64,000 nt of DNA from Membranihabitans maritimus (GCF_021729145.1 NZ_JAJSLW010000001.1:1-64000); one strand, 5' to 3'; positions 54,741 through 64,000 are shown, counted from the stretch's first letter. The notes: generated by a model not told the origin, from the letters alone. A program made the numbers and translations.

Positions 54741-55064
54741 GTTGGTTTGGAAGATTGGGATACTTGGAATCTGAGGTTTTAATAATTTTCCAGGCAAGAT
54801 TCGCCAAGCCCGCATATAAGGATTGCACGTGAGCCACGTTTGTCCCCAAAGGCCTGTACAAGCGACAAGTGCGACGACGTCCAGGCTGGACCAAGAGTAC
54901 ACCCCAGGATCTGCAAAAACCCATACTGACAACGCCGGGCGATCACTTAGTGGGTGAACCTAAACCCGATTCCAATGACATGGATTCTTATGTCCATTTT
55001 CCTTCTGAACTTTAATGCTGTATTCTGGAATATGTTACATTATTGTTGAATAAAAAAAAGAGGA
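54741..55064. other. Intergenic, G+C-rich block
   Basis: No supported gene. Bases about 54835-54960 are clearly richer in G+C than the surroundings, and short frames are open on the minus strand (54667-54932), but they overlap the end of the sigma gene and show no family features. The block could be a degraded or dispersed non-coding element. Confidence 0.3.
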
Positions 55065-55390
55065 ATGACAGACAGAGAAAACAATATTATCCAACAATTT
55101 TCAGAAAGTATAAAAGAATTGAATCCTAATGCAGAAGTCATCCTCTACGAGTCCCCGGGCCACAGAATATACAACTGTTGACTCTGATTGGGATCTTTTA
55201 ATTCTATTGGACACACCAAAAGTGACTCTAAAAAACAGAACAAAAATTCAAGCCTCACTTGCGGAACATAGAATTTGAAATTGGGCTGTCGATATCTGTT
55301 TTTGTAAAAAAAGATTGGGAAATCAAATGTCAAGTAACACCAATTTGCAAAAACATAAAATCCGATGATATCACAACAACGGGAAACAAT
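55065..55390 (+). pseudogene. Decayed MNT nucleotidyltransferase
   Basis: From ATG 55065 the sequence reads NNIIQQFSESIKEL and then EVILYESPG, where intact MNT-type nucleotidyltransferases have VILYGSRARG. A shift then occurs, and another frame continues VDSDWDLLILLDTPKVTLKN, which contains the Asp-x-Asp metal motif. Later fragments such as LSISVFVKK and DWEIKCQVTP are in different frames. Several frame changes and stops show it is dead. In intact systems this protein is the antitoxin that adenylylates a HEPN toxin; the HEPN remnant follows. Confidence 0.75.
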
Positions 55391-55439
55391 ACCTTGAAGA
55401 ATAAATTTTTTATCGATTGACTACTACAGAAAACACATT

Positions 55440-55750
55440 ATAAGATGCAGTATTACTAGCAAAACTCAACTGATGGAACTTATGTGTCAATCGACTATAC
55501 CATGCATGTTCTAAATCCGTTTCAGCTCTCCTGATTATAAATGGCTATTCTATTAAAAGACATAATAGAGTAAGAACTATATTTTTTGAAAATTTTATAG
55601 TCACTGGACTTATTCACAAGGAAAACAGTTACTTTAATCGGATTTGTTTGATGGGAGAAGTAAGGGGGATTACTCAGATTTTGTAGGCTTCACAAAGAAA
55701 CAGTAGAACCAATGATTAGTAAAGTGGAGGAATTTATCAAAAAAAAATAA
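55440..55750 (+). pseudogene. Decayed HEPN-domain protein
   Basis: From 55474 one frame reads WNLCVNRLYHACSKSVSALL, then INGYSIKRHNRVRTIFFENF and VTGLIHKENSYFNRI, a clear HEPN family pattern, ending at a TAG at 55684-55686. The remaining C-terminal part (ETVEPMISKVEEFIKKK, then TAA at 55748-55750) is in another frame, and the region before 55474 is too damaged to read. HEPN proteins are often RNase toxins. Together with the preceding MNT remnant this is a dead MNT/HEPN toxin-antitoxin pair. Confidence 0.75.
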
Positions 55751-55844
55751 AAAATCATACTGCTTTGTCCTCTTGAATCCTTATATAGAACGGAGCAAAG
55801 CCCCAACCTTATATTCATGGCAGTGAGAAGGAAAAAGAAATAAT

Positions 55845-55908
55845 ATAACTTTTATGGATTCAAATCCGAAAATGTTATAACTTTTATGGATTCAAATCCG
55901 AAAATGTT
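55845..55908. repeat. Two tandem copies of a 32-bp near-palindrome
   Basis: The 32-bp unit occurs exactly twice, at 55845-55876 and 55877-55908. Each copy is an imperfect palindrome (AAC-TTT-GGATT facing AATCC-AAA-GTT, 22 of 30 positions symmetric). It ends 11 bp before the ATPase start, so it could be an operator or a recent slippage duplication in its leader. Confidence 0.85.
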
Positions 55909-55919
55909 ATATTCATGCG

Positions 55920-57041
55920 ATGGTAAAAAGAATTCTAAAAGATATAATCCTCTCGAAAGTAGATGGCAATAAAGCTATTGTACTTATGGGCCCCCGACAA
56001 GTCGGCAAAACCACTTTATTACAATCCGTATTCAAAAAACAACAAGGCATACTATGGCTGAACGGTGACGAACCTGACATTCAAAACCTGTTTTCCAATA
56101 TTACCTCTACTCGTTTAAAAGCAGTTATAGGAAACAATAAAATTGTGATAATCGATGAAGCCCAACGAATCCGGGATATCGGTATTCGTCTCAAATTAAT
56201 TATTGATAACATTCCCAATGTCCAATTAATCGCTACAGGTAGCTCTTCTTTTGAAATAGCCAACCAGGTCAACGAACCGCTAACGGGAAGAAAGTGGGAA
56301 TATAAAATGTTTCCCCTGTCTTTTCAGGAAATGGTTTCACACAACGGATTCCTGGAAGAAAAACGATTGGTACCACACCGAATGGTTTACGGATACTACC
56401 CCGATGTCATCAATCATCAGGGTGATGAAAAAGAGATACTGCATCAATTATCCGATAGCTACCTCTACAAAGACATTCTGATGTGGGAACAGATCAAAAA
56501 ACCAGATAAACTTATCAAGCTACTCCAGGCACTAGCTTACCAAGTCGGCTCTCAGGTTTCATACAATGAGCTAGCCCAGACTACCGGCCTGGACTCCAAA
56601 ACTGTAGAGCGTTACATACTGTTACTTGAACAAACTTATATAATATTCAGGTTGCATTCATTTAGCCGAAACCTGCGTAATGAACTAAAATTTAGTAAAA
56701 AAATATACTTTTACGACAACGGTATCCGGAATTCTATCATTACAAATTTTAATCAAATAGAGAATCGAAACGATATTGGAGCACTATGGGAAAATTTTAT
56801 TATTTCAGAAAGGATTAAATATTTGAACTACAATCAACTTTGGACCAACTATTGGTATTGGCGCACACGCCAACAAAAGGAAATCGACTTTATTGAAGAA
56901 TCAGACGGACATATCAACGCCTACGAGTTTAAATTTAAACCACCCCAAAAGGTAAAACCGCCCCGTTCTTTTTTAAATGCATATAAAAACAGTTCTTTTA
57001 AAGTTATTCATTACGATAATCTTGAGGAATTTGTTTTGTAA
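55920..57041 (+). CDS. AAA ATPase with DUF4143 C-terminal domain
   Basis: A 373-residue ATPase of the AAA_14/DUF4143 family. The Walker A motif GPRQVGKTT is at 24-32 and Walker B IVIIDEAQ at 75-82, followed by a sensor segment LIATGSSSFE. The C-terminal DUF4143 domain has a winged-helix part (YNELAQTTGLDSKTVERYI) and ends with a PD-(D/E)xK-like set, EIDFIEE then YEFKFK. Function is not established for the family; members are common in variable genomic regions. It stands alone next to MNT/HEPN remnants, with two palindromic repeats just upstream. Confidence 0.88.
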   Translation: MVKRILKDIILSKVDGNKAIVLMGPRQVGKTTLLQSVFKKQQGILWLNGDEPDIQNLFSNITSTRLKAVIGNNKIVIIDEAQRIRDIGIRLKLIIDNIPNVQLIATGSSSFEIANQVNEPLTGRKWEYKMFPLSFQEMVSHNGFLEEKRLVPHRMVYGYYPDVINHQGDEKEILHQLSDSYLYKDILMWEQIKKPDKLIKLLQALAYQVGSQVSYNELAQTTGLDSKTVERYILLLEQTYIIFRLHSFSRNLRNELKFSKKIYFYDNGIRNSIITNFNQIENRNDIGALWENFIISERIKYLNYNQLWTNYWYWRTRQQKEIDFIEESDGHINAYEFKFKPPQKVKPPRSFLNAYKNSSFKVIHYDNLEEFVL

Positions 57042-57253
57042 ATGAAATACTGGTTCATTATACCGTATCGCGCACTCCAGATAAGGGATGCAGATATTAT
57101 ACCAATTGCACAAAATTAAATTTGCATTCTCCAAAGACTTTCCATCTTTTTCGCAAAGCCTTTTTAGCCACGGAACAAATCATTTAATATTTATCAGTGA
57201 TGACCCGTAGTGCTCTGACACGGTAAACATTATACATATATATCTTGGATTTA

Positions 57254-57366
57254 GTCATCCCGCAGTTAATGCCCCAAAAAGGATCACTATATGACGGGAC
57301 TGACCTGACTATGTTGAAAAATATGTCAGGAGAGGACTCTACTATGGAGTCCTTTGTAACCTGACC
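57254..57366 (-). repeat. Dispersed intergenic repeat, copy B
   Basis: About 113 bp matching copy A (39884-39997) in the opposite orientation. Here the inner inverted repeat AGGACTC/GAGTCCT is perfect, which supports a hairpin in the element. It lies between the ATPase and phosphatase-like genes, which converge. The rest of 57042-57420 shows no gene. Confidence 0.7.
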
Positions 57367-57420
57367 TACCCCCCCTAATACCTCTAATCCTTTTTGTATC
57401 AGAGCAGTAGTTCACTCCTC

Positions 57421-58806
57421 CTACTTATCTCGATTCAAATAAGCCTCCTTATCCGATTCATAACTTTCCACCAATTCCTTATCATACCGATCTTCGAAAT
57501 TCTGGGGGGGAACTAATGATTCCGGCCCCAAATCAGGCCTTTCCTGATAATTCAATGTACCATCGGCCTTCTTTGATATAGCAAATTCGTCATATACATC
57601 ACCCATTATCGTCCTGGAAACATAACGCAGGGATTCCGGGCTCACATATATTTCCTGGAAAAGCTGGAGAGAGGTTCCTGCCCGGTCCATCCATTCTTCA
57701 AATCGAATGGCGTTCATCCAAGGTCCGGCGACAGAAACAGCATATACAGGAAATACACCATCCATTTGACCGCGGGCATATAAATGCTCATGCCCAGTCA
57801 AAACCAAAGGAACTTCATACTTTTCATATAATTCCTTTAACTCGGGGTAACGGATACCGGGCGTCCGATTTCGAGCTGCACTTTCCATGTTATAGTGATG
57901 GGTCATAATCACCCAATCCCCTTTAAATTCCTTCAGCCGCTCTTCAGTCCATTTTAATATGGTCTCTTTATGCTTTGACCAAAAAACCAAATTTAGGGAA
58001 ATCACCCTAATATTATTGTAATCTACATAGTATGTTTCCTCCTTCATCCCTTCCGGGCCATTTTGCGGAAAGGCAAAGCTATGATTCCAAATCGGAGTGA
58101 TCTTCTCGTAAGTAGTCTTATCGTCAGGATACCATTTATGTTCATGGTTTCCTGGTGTAGCAATGGTAGGATAGTTTTCAAATATCCAACCACCCGCTGG
58201 AAAAAATTCCCCCCAATTTTCAATATTCACTGCACTCCTATGGATTAAATCTCCTGCAAAAACCATAAATTTTGCATCCGGATTATGCAATACTGCCTGG
58301 CGAATAGCCCGGCTTCCTTTGGAAAAAATAAACCGCTGTACATCTCCGAAATATAAAAATTTGAAAGGTTCGTTTTCCCCTGTAGCCGTAGTAAATTCAG
58401 CCCATTCCGACCAATAATCATTATTCCCCACCCGATATGAATACCGCGTATTAGGATCTAAGTTCTCCAAATTTACTGCATGGTAGTTCCAGGTTCCATC
58501 ATCTGCTGTAAAAGTATCTGACTGCGCCTCAACGGTAATGATTTTATCCTCGAAAAAAGGAGAGGGAGTGGCCTTTGTATATTGCAATTTACTCTCGACT
58601 TGCCCCTGCCTGGTACGCCAACAAACCGCTTGAGTAGTGGCAGGATCCGATTCCCAGGTTAACTTTATATGATGAGGTAACTGTTCCAAAAGACTATTAT
58701 CGTAATCGGAGCTTGATGTTGTTTTCTTTTGGGTAGAACAAGACAAAATAATAATAGGAAGAAACACTAAAACGGGTACTGTGAATTTCATTTTCAGGAG
58801 TTTCAT
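57421..58806 (-). CDS. Purple acid phosphatase-like lipoprotein
   Basis: A 461-residue paralogue of the protein at 23949. Signal with lipobox ILSC suggests a lipoprotein. N-terminal fibronectin-type domain (HIKLTWESDPATTQAVCWRT, then YSYRVGNNDYWSEW), and metallophosphoesterase motifs GDVQ, FAGDLIH, GNHEHKW, THHYN and GHEHLYAR. All metal-binding positions are kept, so it is probably active as an extracytoplasmic phosphoesterase. It is downstream of the third SusC/SusD pair but a terminator at 58949-58981 separates them. Substrate unknown. Confidence 0.85.
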   Translation of the reverse strand: MKLLKMKFTVPVLVFLPIIILSCSTQKKTTSSSDYDNSLLEQLPHHIKLTWESDPATTQAVCWRTRQGQVESKLQYTKATPSPFFEDKIITVEAQSDTFTADDGTWNYHAVNLENLDPNTRYSYRVGNNDYWSEWAEFTTATGENEPFKFLYFGDVQRFIFSKGSRAIRQAVLHNPDAKFMVFAGDLIHRSAVNIENWGEFFPAGGWIFENYPTIATPGNHEHKWYPDDKTTYEKITPIWNHSFAFPQNGPEGMKEETYYVDYNNIRVISLNLVFWSKHKETILKWTEERLKEFKGDWVIMTHHYNMESAARNRTPGIRYPELKELYEKYEVPLVLTGHEHLYARGQMDGVFPVYAVSVAGPWMNAIRFEEWMDRAGTSLQLFQEIYVSPESLRYVSRTIMGDVYDEFAISKKADGTLNYQERPDLGPESLVPPQNFEDRYDKELVESYESDKEAYLNRDK

Positions 58807-58948
58807 TTAAAAACGGAAAGCAAATCTATTCTCTATATGAGTATTTTGATTTAATTTATAAGGTTCATCTAATTCGCGAAGGTATTGAGATTTTCCTGAT
58901 AGTATATGAAATCTATATAAAATTTAAGTTTAATTGAAACTTCTAATG

Positions 58949-58981
58949 AAAAAAGGCCACCCAATTGAGGTAGCCTTTTTT
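58949..58981 (-). terminator. Rho-independent terminator after susD
   Basis: On the minus strand GGCTACC pairs with GGTGGCC (one G-U pair) around a 7-base loop, flanked by A6 and followed by a T6 run. It lies 23 bp beyond the susD stop at 59005. The symmetric A and T runs mean it can act in both directions. Confidence 0.85.
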
Positions 58982-59004
58982 AATGATTTTTTTATAGTTA
59001 AAAA

Positions 59005-60516
59005 CTAATAGCCCGGGTTTTGTGGCTCCAAATTGGGATTAATATCCAATTCCGTTCTTGGTAATGGCATTAAATAATCCCGGTTGGGATCAAAATTTTC
59101 ATGGGGCTCTAATGAATTGGGGCCTTTAAATGCTTCTTCTCCCAATTGCCGTCTCTTGATATCGTACCACCGCTTATATTCAAATGCCAATTCCAACCTT
59201 CGTTCTTCCAGTATTAAGTCAATTAATTCTTCTTTTGATATATTATTTGATACATCCGCAGGGAAGTCATTCTGCACACCACCTGCATTTCGCGCTCTTT
59301 CCCTAATATCGTTTACATACCCTATTGCTTCGTCGGATGGACCATTTAATTCGGTAAGTGCTTCTGCCGCGATTAATAATACTTCTGCGAATCGAAAACA
59401 CGAATAATCCGTATCTGCATTCCTTCCATCCGCATTGGCATTGCCTGGGAATCTTCGGTATTTGGCGATATGCGGACGTTGAGTATTTGCATATTCAGTA
59501 TATGGTTGCATCACTCCCTCAATCAGGGAAGAATCTGCAAAACTAACATGCTTCCGGTAATCACGGTCATCCCATGTATTGTATACAGGCAATGAAGGCA
59601 CCAATACACTCCAGCCCAATTCGTCTGCACCGCGAATTCCGGTCATAGGTCCCATTAAGTCGTCATCGGCTCCACCGCCTCCACCTTGCTGGCCAACAAA
59701 TTCTGCAATAAAAATGTGCTCTCTTTTATTTGGTGGACCGGCTACATATAATTCCTGATAGTCTGATAGCAATTCATAATCAAACCGTGATTTATTATCA
59801 ATTACCCATTTAGCTTCATTGTATGCATTTTGAAAATCTCCCAGTGTCAAGAATACGGAAGAAAGGTACGAAGCAGCCGAACCTTTGGTAGGACGTGATC
59901 GTATGCCATCTGTCCTTAGGTCAGGTAACCATTCTTTGGCAAACTCTAAATCAGCAATTATTCCATCGTACACTTCACTTGCAGGAGTTTTGGATAATAC
60001 TTTGGTTGCTTCCGGATCAGTAACAAAGTAATCGATATAAGGTATATCTCCGAAATTACGGACCAGGTGATAATAACAAAAAGCCCTAATAAACCTCGCT
60101 TCCGCCACTAAGGGATTTAGTTCACTTTCGGGACTACTCAGTGACTCTGCTCCGGAAATGGCAGCATTCACCGCGCTAATCGTCTGGTAGAAATATGGCC
60201 AAAACCTACTGACCATTCCATTATTGTCATCCATGTCAAAGTCGTTGACCTGTTGTCGTTCTGCAGGTGTTCCCCTGTCCCCGATATCTACCATATCTCC
60301 GCGTAACATCAAAGCAGATACGAATTGTCTACCCCAAAGCCGTTCTGAAGATATCCAGGCATAAGATCCTGCAACTGCCACTTCAACGTCCTTGGGAGAA
60401 TTAAATAGCCCTTCGGGAGATAACAATCCCACTGGCTTTTTATCCAAATCAGTACAATTTGAGAAAAAAGCACAAACAAGCGTTATTAAAAATATTTTTA
60501 TACTTAGATTTTTCAT
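59005..60516 (-). CDS. SusD/RagB-family glycan-binding lipoprotein
   Basis: A SusD-like lipoprotein of 503 residues from the ATG at 60516, where the signal MKNLSIKIFLITLVCAFFSNC begins (lipobox Cys at residue 21). The frame extends to 60549 and overlaps susC by 4 bp, but that start puts 11 charged residues in front of the signal. Family features are FNSPKDVEVAVAGSYAW, AEARFIRAFCYYHLVRNFGDIPYI and LEERRLELAFEYKRWYDIKRR, ending PNLEPQNPGY. It pairs with the SusC at 60546, 29 bp upstream. A terminator follows at 58949-58981, so the transcript seems to carry only these two genes at its end. Confidence 0.94.
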   Translation of the reverse strand: MKNLSIKIFLITLVCAFFSNCTDLDKKPVGLLSPEGLFNSPKDVEVAVAGSYAWISSERLWGRQFVSALMLRGDMVDIGDRGTPAERQQVNDFDMDDNNGMVSRFWPYFYQTISAVNAAISGAESLSSPESELNPLVAEARFIRAFCYYHLVRNFGDIPYIDYFVTDPEATKVLSKTPASEVYDGIIADLEFAKEWLPDLRTDGIRSRPTKGSAASYLSSVFLTLGDFQNAYNEAKWVIDNKSRFDYELLSDYQELYVAGPPNKREHIFIAEFVGQQGGGGGADDDLMGPMTGIRGADELGWSVLVPSLPVYNTWDDRDYRKHVSFADSSLIEGVMQPYTEYANTQRPHIAKYRRFPGNANADGRNADTDYSCFRFAEVLLIAAEALTELNGPSDEAIGYVNDIRERARNAGGVQNDFPADVSNNISKEELIDLILEERRLELAFEYKRWYDIKRRQLGEEAFKGPNSLEPHENFDPNRDYLMPLPRTELDINPNLEPQNPGY

Positions 60517-60545
60517 TGTTTTATCTTTTTTAATGCTAGAATTAA

Positions 60546-63500
60546 TCAAAAGGCAATATTAAGTCCCAATGTATAAGATTTGGCATTGGGATAACTACCG
60601 TAATCCAATCCTAAATTCCTATTTCCATCCGCTGCTCCTCCCGTTCTGTAATTAACTTCTGGATCATATCCCTCATAAGAAGTCATTGTAAAAATATTCT
60701 GTGCACTAAAATAAATTCGGAGTTTGCTTAGATTAACCCTCGATAAGTATTGTGAATCAAAGCTATAACCCAAAGCGAGGTTCTTCAGTCGAGTAAATGT
60801 ACCGTCCTTTATCCACCTGGTGGATACCCTTCTCGACCTTCCGGTATTGGCCTTTGGAACATCTGTATTGGTATTATTCGGTGTCCATCGATTGAGCGCA
60901 TTGGTTGTCGCATTGTTATTACCGGACATCAAATCCAATTCCATCAGCGTATAACTAAGTATATCATTGCCTACAGAACTTTGGAAAAATACGTTTAAAT
61001 CAAAGTTTTTCCATTTGAAATCGTTATTCCATCCCCAAATAAAATCCGGGTGAGGATTTCCGATAACCATTCTGTCATCACTATTCAAAGTACCATCCGG
61101 CTGACCCGTTAATTCGCCATTTTCATTTTTACCGTCAATGTCTTTGAATTTTTCTCCTCCCGGTTCTTGTTCAAAACCGGCGCCGGTAATAAATTGGTCT
61201 CCTTCCTGGTAAACTCCATCATATATCCAACCAAAGAAACTACCGACCGGCTCTCCTTCTCTAAGAATTTGAGTATCTCCCAAACCGACCATATGTCCTG
61301 GGCCTGACCCGTAATAAATATCATCACCGTTCGGAAGTGAAACCACTTCATTTCTATTATGTGAAAAATTGACATCCATACTCCATTCGAAAGCGCCCGT
61401 TAGATTTCGGGAATTAATACTCAATTCAAAACCGGAATTCCGAACCTGACCTATATTTTGAAGTTGGGTTGTATAACCAGAATATTGTGGCAATCTCACA
61501 CTAAACAGCAAATCTGATGTCAACATATTGTAATATTCTGCTGTAAAAGTTACCCGGTCATTCCAAAATCCGATATCTGTTCCAAAATTAAATTGTCTTG
61601 TAGTTTCCCAGGAAAGATTATCATTAGCTACGGATGTAGGTCTTACTGCATTAACAATTTGATTATTTAAGGTAGAAAACACCGGTGAAAACCGAGCCAA
61701 AGTCTGATAAGGCGAAATAGCTTGATTCCCTGTTTCCCCGTAACTTACTCTCCATTTCCAAAAGCTAATAAGGTTGGAATTGGCAAGAAAATCTTCCTTT
61801 TTCATATTCCACGCAACTGCCCCGGAAGGGAAAAAAGCCCATCTATTATTTTTGCCGAAATTGGAAGAACCATCATACCTCGCATTAAAAGTGAATAAGA
61901 ATCGCTCGTCCAGCGAATAATTTACTCTTCCGTAAAACGATGATATTACCCATTCAGAAAGTCCAGAGCTAGGTGATTGCCATACAGCGGAAGAACCAAG
62001 ACCCCAATATGAAAAAGCATCCGTAATGAATGACTGGCCTCTGGCACCCCAGCCCTCGTTGGTTGATTCCTGATAAGAATATCCTGCGACCGCACTTAAG
62101 TTATGTATTTCCCCAATATCCTGGGTAAAAGTAAAGTAATTTTCAGTCAGAACGAGAGTGTTTTTTGAAGCACTAATTTCTGCATCACCACCTACATTTC
62201 TTCCTTCTGTAACAGTTGTCGGTGAAAACTGGCCCGTTCTGGCGTTATTGGTTGTAGCACCAAAAGAGGTTCGAAACTTCAAATTTTTGAAAATGTCGTA
62301 TTCTGCAAAAACATTTCCCTGAAAACGATCCGTTGAATTTTCATTTATCAACTGTGTTACAATGGCATATGGATTATCATGCGGATCATTCAGACGCGCT
62401 GTGGTAAAGACACCATTGTCATTATAAATCGGTTGATACGGTTCGAATTTAAACGCTGAAGATACTACGCCTGGAGTCAATCCTCCTGATCCTTCTTGTG
62501 TCCGGACCCCGTTACTTCCCGATCTTCGTCCAAATAAATTGAGTCCGATTTTTAATTTATCTGTTGCTTGTATATCTATATTACTAGTAACTGACAAACG
62601 ATCGTAATCAGAATTCAATATCACCCCTTTCTGATCGTAATACGCCCCTGAAACATAATATTTTACATTTTCATTACCGCCTGCAATGGAAAGCTGATAA
62701 TTCTGGATACCTCCATCCCTAAATATTTGATCTTGCCAATCGGTATTAGAACCAAGGGATTGAAAGCCGGGCCGGGCATCAGAGATATAATCTACAAACT
62801 GATCTGCATTTAGCAGATCCAACCTGTTAATTTCATTTTGGAACGAATACGAGGAATTAAAATTGATTTTTGTTTTGCCTGAAGACCCTCTTTTTGTAGT
62901 GATCATTATTACTCCATTGGCACCTCGAGAACCATAAATTGCTGTTGCCGATGCGTCTTTCAATACTTCAATCGAAGCAATATCTTCCGGTGGTGGCATG
63001 GACCCACCCACAAAACCGTCCACGACAAAAATGGGGTCACTGTTGGCATTAATCGATGTACCACCGCGGATCCGAACTTTCAATCCAGCTCCGGGTGCTC
63101 CATTATTGGATTGTATTTGGACACCTGCAGCACGCCCTTGCATAGCTTGCACCCCACTACTCGCAGGATACGCAGATATTTGTTCTGATTTTATGGACGA
63201 AACAGCTCCTGTCAAATCGCTCTTCTTTGTCGTCCCATACCCCACAACTACCACCTCATCTAAGGTTTGGAGATCTTCAGCCAATGTAACTGAAATAGAG
63301 GATTTTCCTCCAACAGATACTTCCGCTGTTTGGTACCCAATATATGAAAACACCAGAACAGCGTTTTCGTCAACATCTTCCAGCGAAAATTCACCATTAA
63401 AATCGGTTGAAGTCCCCTTGTTCGTACCTTTCACTAAAACATTTACCCCAATTAACGGCTCTCCGTTCTGATCTAGAACTGTTCCTGAAATATTGACAAC

Positions 63501-63971
63501 CAGTCTCTTATTATATAATTCATACATAGAATAAGTCCTCAGCGGGTTAATTAACCTCGACTCCCTTGTCACTTCTTTTTCTTTTCTGTCTACAATACCC
63601 TGAAAATGGGCGATCATTTTTTTAAGAGACTCTACTCCCTCCTTGGTATCTCTGAAAACGGCCACATATCTTTTATCAAAAATTTGATATTTGAGATTGG
63701 TTTGACCGATTACAGAAGATATCGCCGCGTCGACTGTCTCGAATTCCTCGGCATTGTATTTTACCTTCATATCCGAAACCATCTCCTGGTCATAGTTAAA
63801 ATAAACCCCGAACTTTTGACCCAATAATTGGAAGGCTTCTTCCAAAAGAATCTCATCATTTACATCATCAGGAATATTTGCCTGAATCGGTAATTGGTAA
63901 ACCATCATTAAAATCCAGCATAACAGCATGGTCGTTTTACCTTTTATTCGAAATAAAAGTTGTAACTTCAT
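60546..63971 (-). CDS. SusC/RagA TonB-dependent receptor with STN domain
   Basis: A 1141-residue SusC importer from ATG 63971 (a GTG at 63974 is directly upstream). It has a signal, an STN domain (about 42-109), the shared linker (GVESLKKMIAHFQGIVDR, KRLVVNISGTV), regulatory beta sandwich, TonB-box-like EVVVVGYGTT, plug (PIFVVDGFVGG, KDASATAIYGSRGANGVIMI) and barrel ending GLNIAF. The gene is complete; only 29 bp of upstream sequence remain in the window, so the expected fecR and sigma genes are outside. It is the third member of a SusC family whose N-terminal 250 residues are highly alike. Confidence 0.95.
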   Translation of the reverse strand: MKLQLLFRIKGKTTMLLCWILMMVYQLPIQANIPDDVNDEILLEEAFQLLGQKFGVYFNYDQEMVSDMKVKYNAEEFETVDAAISSVIGQTNLKYQIFDKRYVAVFRDTKEGVESLKKMIAHFQGIVDRKEKEVTRESRLINPLRTYSMYELYNKRLVVNISGTVLDQNGEPLIGVNVLVKGTNKGTSTDFNGEFSLEDVDENAVLVFSYIGYQTAEVSVGGKSSISVTLAEDLQTLDEVVVVGYGTTKKSDLTGAVSSIKSEQISAYPASSGVQAMQGRAAGVQIQSNNGAPGAGLKVRIRGGTSINANSDPIFVVDGFVGGSMPPPEDIASIEVLKDASATAIYGSRGANGVIMITTKRGSSGKTKINFNSSYSFQNEINRLDLLNADQFVDYISDARPGFQSLGSNTDWQDQIFRDGGIQNYQLSIAGGNENVKYYVSGAYYDQKGVILNSDYDRLSVTSNIDIQATDKLKIGLNLFGRRSGSNGVRTQEGSGGLTPGVVSSAFKFEPYQPIYNDNGVFTTARLNDPHDNPYAIVTQLINENSTDRFQGNVFAEYDIFKNLKFRTSFGATTNNARTGQFSPTTVTEGRNVGGDAEISASKNTLVLTENYFTFTQDIGEIHNLSAVAGYSYQESTNEGWGARGQSFITDAFSYWGLGSSAVWQSPSSGLSEWVISSFYGRVNYSLDERFLFTFNARYDGSSNFGKNNRWAFFPSGAVAWNMKKEDFLANSNLISFWKWRVSYGETGNQAISPYQTLARFSPVFSTLNNQIVNAVRPTSVANDNLSWETTRQFNFGTDIGFWNDRVTFTAEYYNMLTSDLLFSVRLPQYSGYTTQLQNIGQVRNSGFELSINSRNLTGAFEWSMDVNFSHNRNEVVSLPNGDDIYYGSGPGHMVGLGDTQILREGEPVGSFFGWIYDGVYQEGDQFITGAGFEQEPGGEKFKDIDGKNENGELTGQPDGTLNSDDRMVIGNPHPDFIWGWNNDFKWKNFDLNVFFQSSVGNDILSYTLMELDLMSGNNNATTNALNRWTPNNTNTDVPKANTGRSRRVSTRWIKDGTFTRLKNLALGYSFDSQYLSRVNLSKLRIYFSAQNIFTMTSYEGYDPEVNYRTGGAADGNRNLGLDYGSYPNAKSYTLGLNIAF

Positions 63972-64000
63972 CACATCTAATTTGTTATTTAATTAGTAAA

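Noticed and set aside
54667-54932. Two overlapping minus-strand frames after the second sigma gene
   Set aside because: They overlap the sigma gene end, and neither shows recognisable conserved residues, so they are not called as genes.
55920-57041. Insertion sequence or transposase
   Set aside because: The motifs are those of a DUF4143 ATPase; no transposase catalytic pattern or flanking terminal inverted repeats were found.
1-64000. CRISPR array, rRNA or tRNA genes
   Set aside because: No regularly spaced direct repeats, no rRNA-like sequence and no convincing cloverleaf were seen on reading; a tRNA scan would settle the last point.

Overview
The window is A+T-rich DNA from a Bacteroidota chromosome, most likely a marine, algal-polysaccharide-degrading member of the Flavobacteriia. 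The grounds are three SusC/SusD pairs with FecR anti-sigma and ECF sigma genes, several S1-type sulfatases, Bacteroidota-style lipoprotein signals and near-absence of Shine-Dalgarno sites. Genus assignment is inference only.

Layout. (1) 194-6536, minus strand: a fucose/lactate cassette with a flavinylation-motif protein, a sodium:solute symporter, LutB, LutC, an L-fucose dehydrogenase-like SDR and LutA. (2) 6808-20993, minus strand, with its ECF sigma gene at 21218-21766 on the plus strand: a first polysaccharide utilization locus (FecR, SusC, SusD, three sulfatases, a beta-propeller glycosidase, a secreted FAD oxidoreductase). (3) 21852-26949, minus: a DUF5060 glycosidase-like protein, a purple acid phosphatase-like protein and a GH20 hexosaminidase, downstream of (4) nrdB-nrdA (27040-29766). 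(5) 30332-30882: a membrane protein gene split by a one-base frameshift. (6) 31349-37349, plus: five tightly packed genes (ethanolamine-type permease, glutamate-amine ligase of the glutamine synthetase fold, iron alcohol dehydrogenase, gamma-glutamyl hydrolase, aldehyde dehydrogenase). (7) 37358-54740: a second polysaccharide locus (FecR, SusC, SusD, GH172/DUF2961, Zn alcohol dehydrogenase, DUF1080 protein, beta-propeller cytochrome c, sialidase-like and GH43-like enzymes), with decayed toxin-antitoxin genes and repeats scattered in it. (8) 54741-57420: a degraded MNT/HEPN pair, a DUF4143 ATPase and a dispersed repeat. (9) 57421-63971: a phosphatase-like gene and a third SusC/SusD pair whose regulators lie beyond the window.

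How the parts may work together. The sulfatases, glycosidases and SusCD importers fit digestion of a sulfated glycan. The fucose dehydrogenase plus LutABC fits a fucose-containing one, because the non-phosphorylating fucose route ends in pyruvate and L-lactate. The five-gene plus-strand cassette reads as a complete gamma-glutamylation route that would turn ethanolamine into glycine while keeping the aldehyde intermediate masked. This is the most interesting metabolic system here, together with a predicted covalently flavinylated exported protein in the fucose/lactate operon.

The window also records decay. higB is interrupted by a hairpin-rich insertion of about 257 bp whose removal restores the toxin frame, a second higA copy is a pseudogene, and an MNT/HEPN pair is broken. 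All assignments come from reading motifs by eye; no database search was run.
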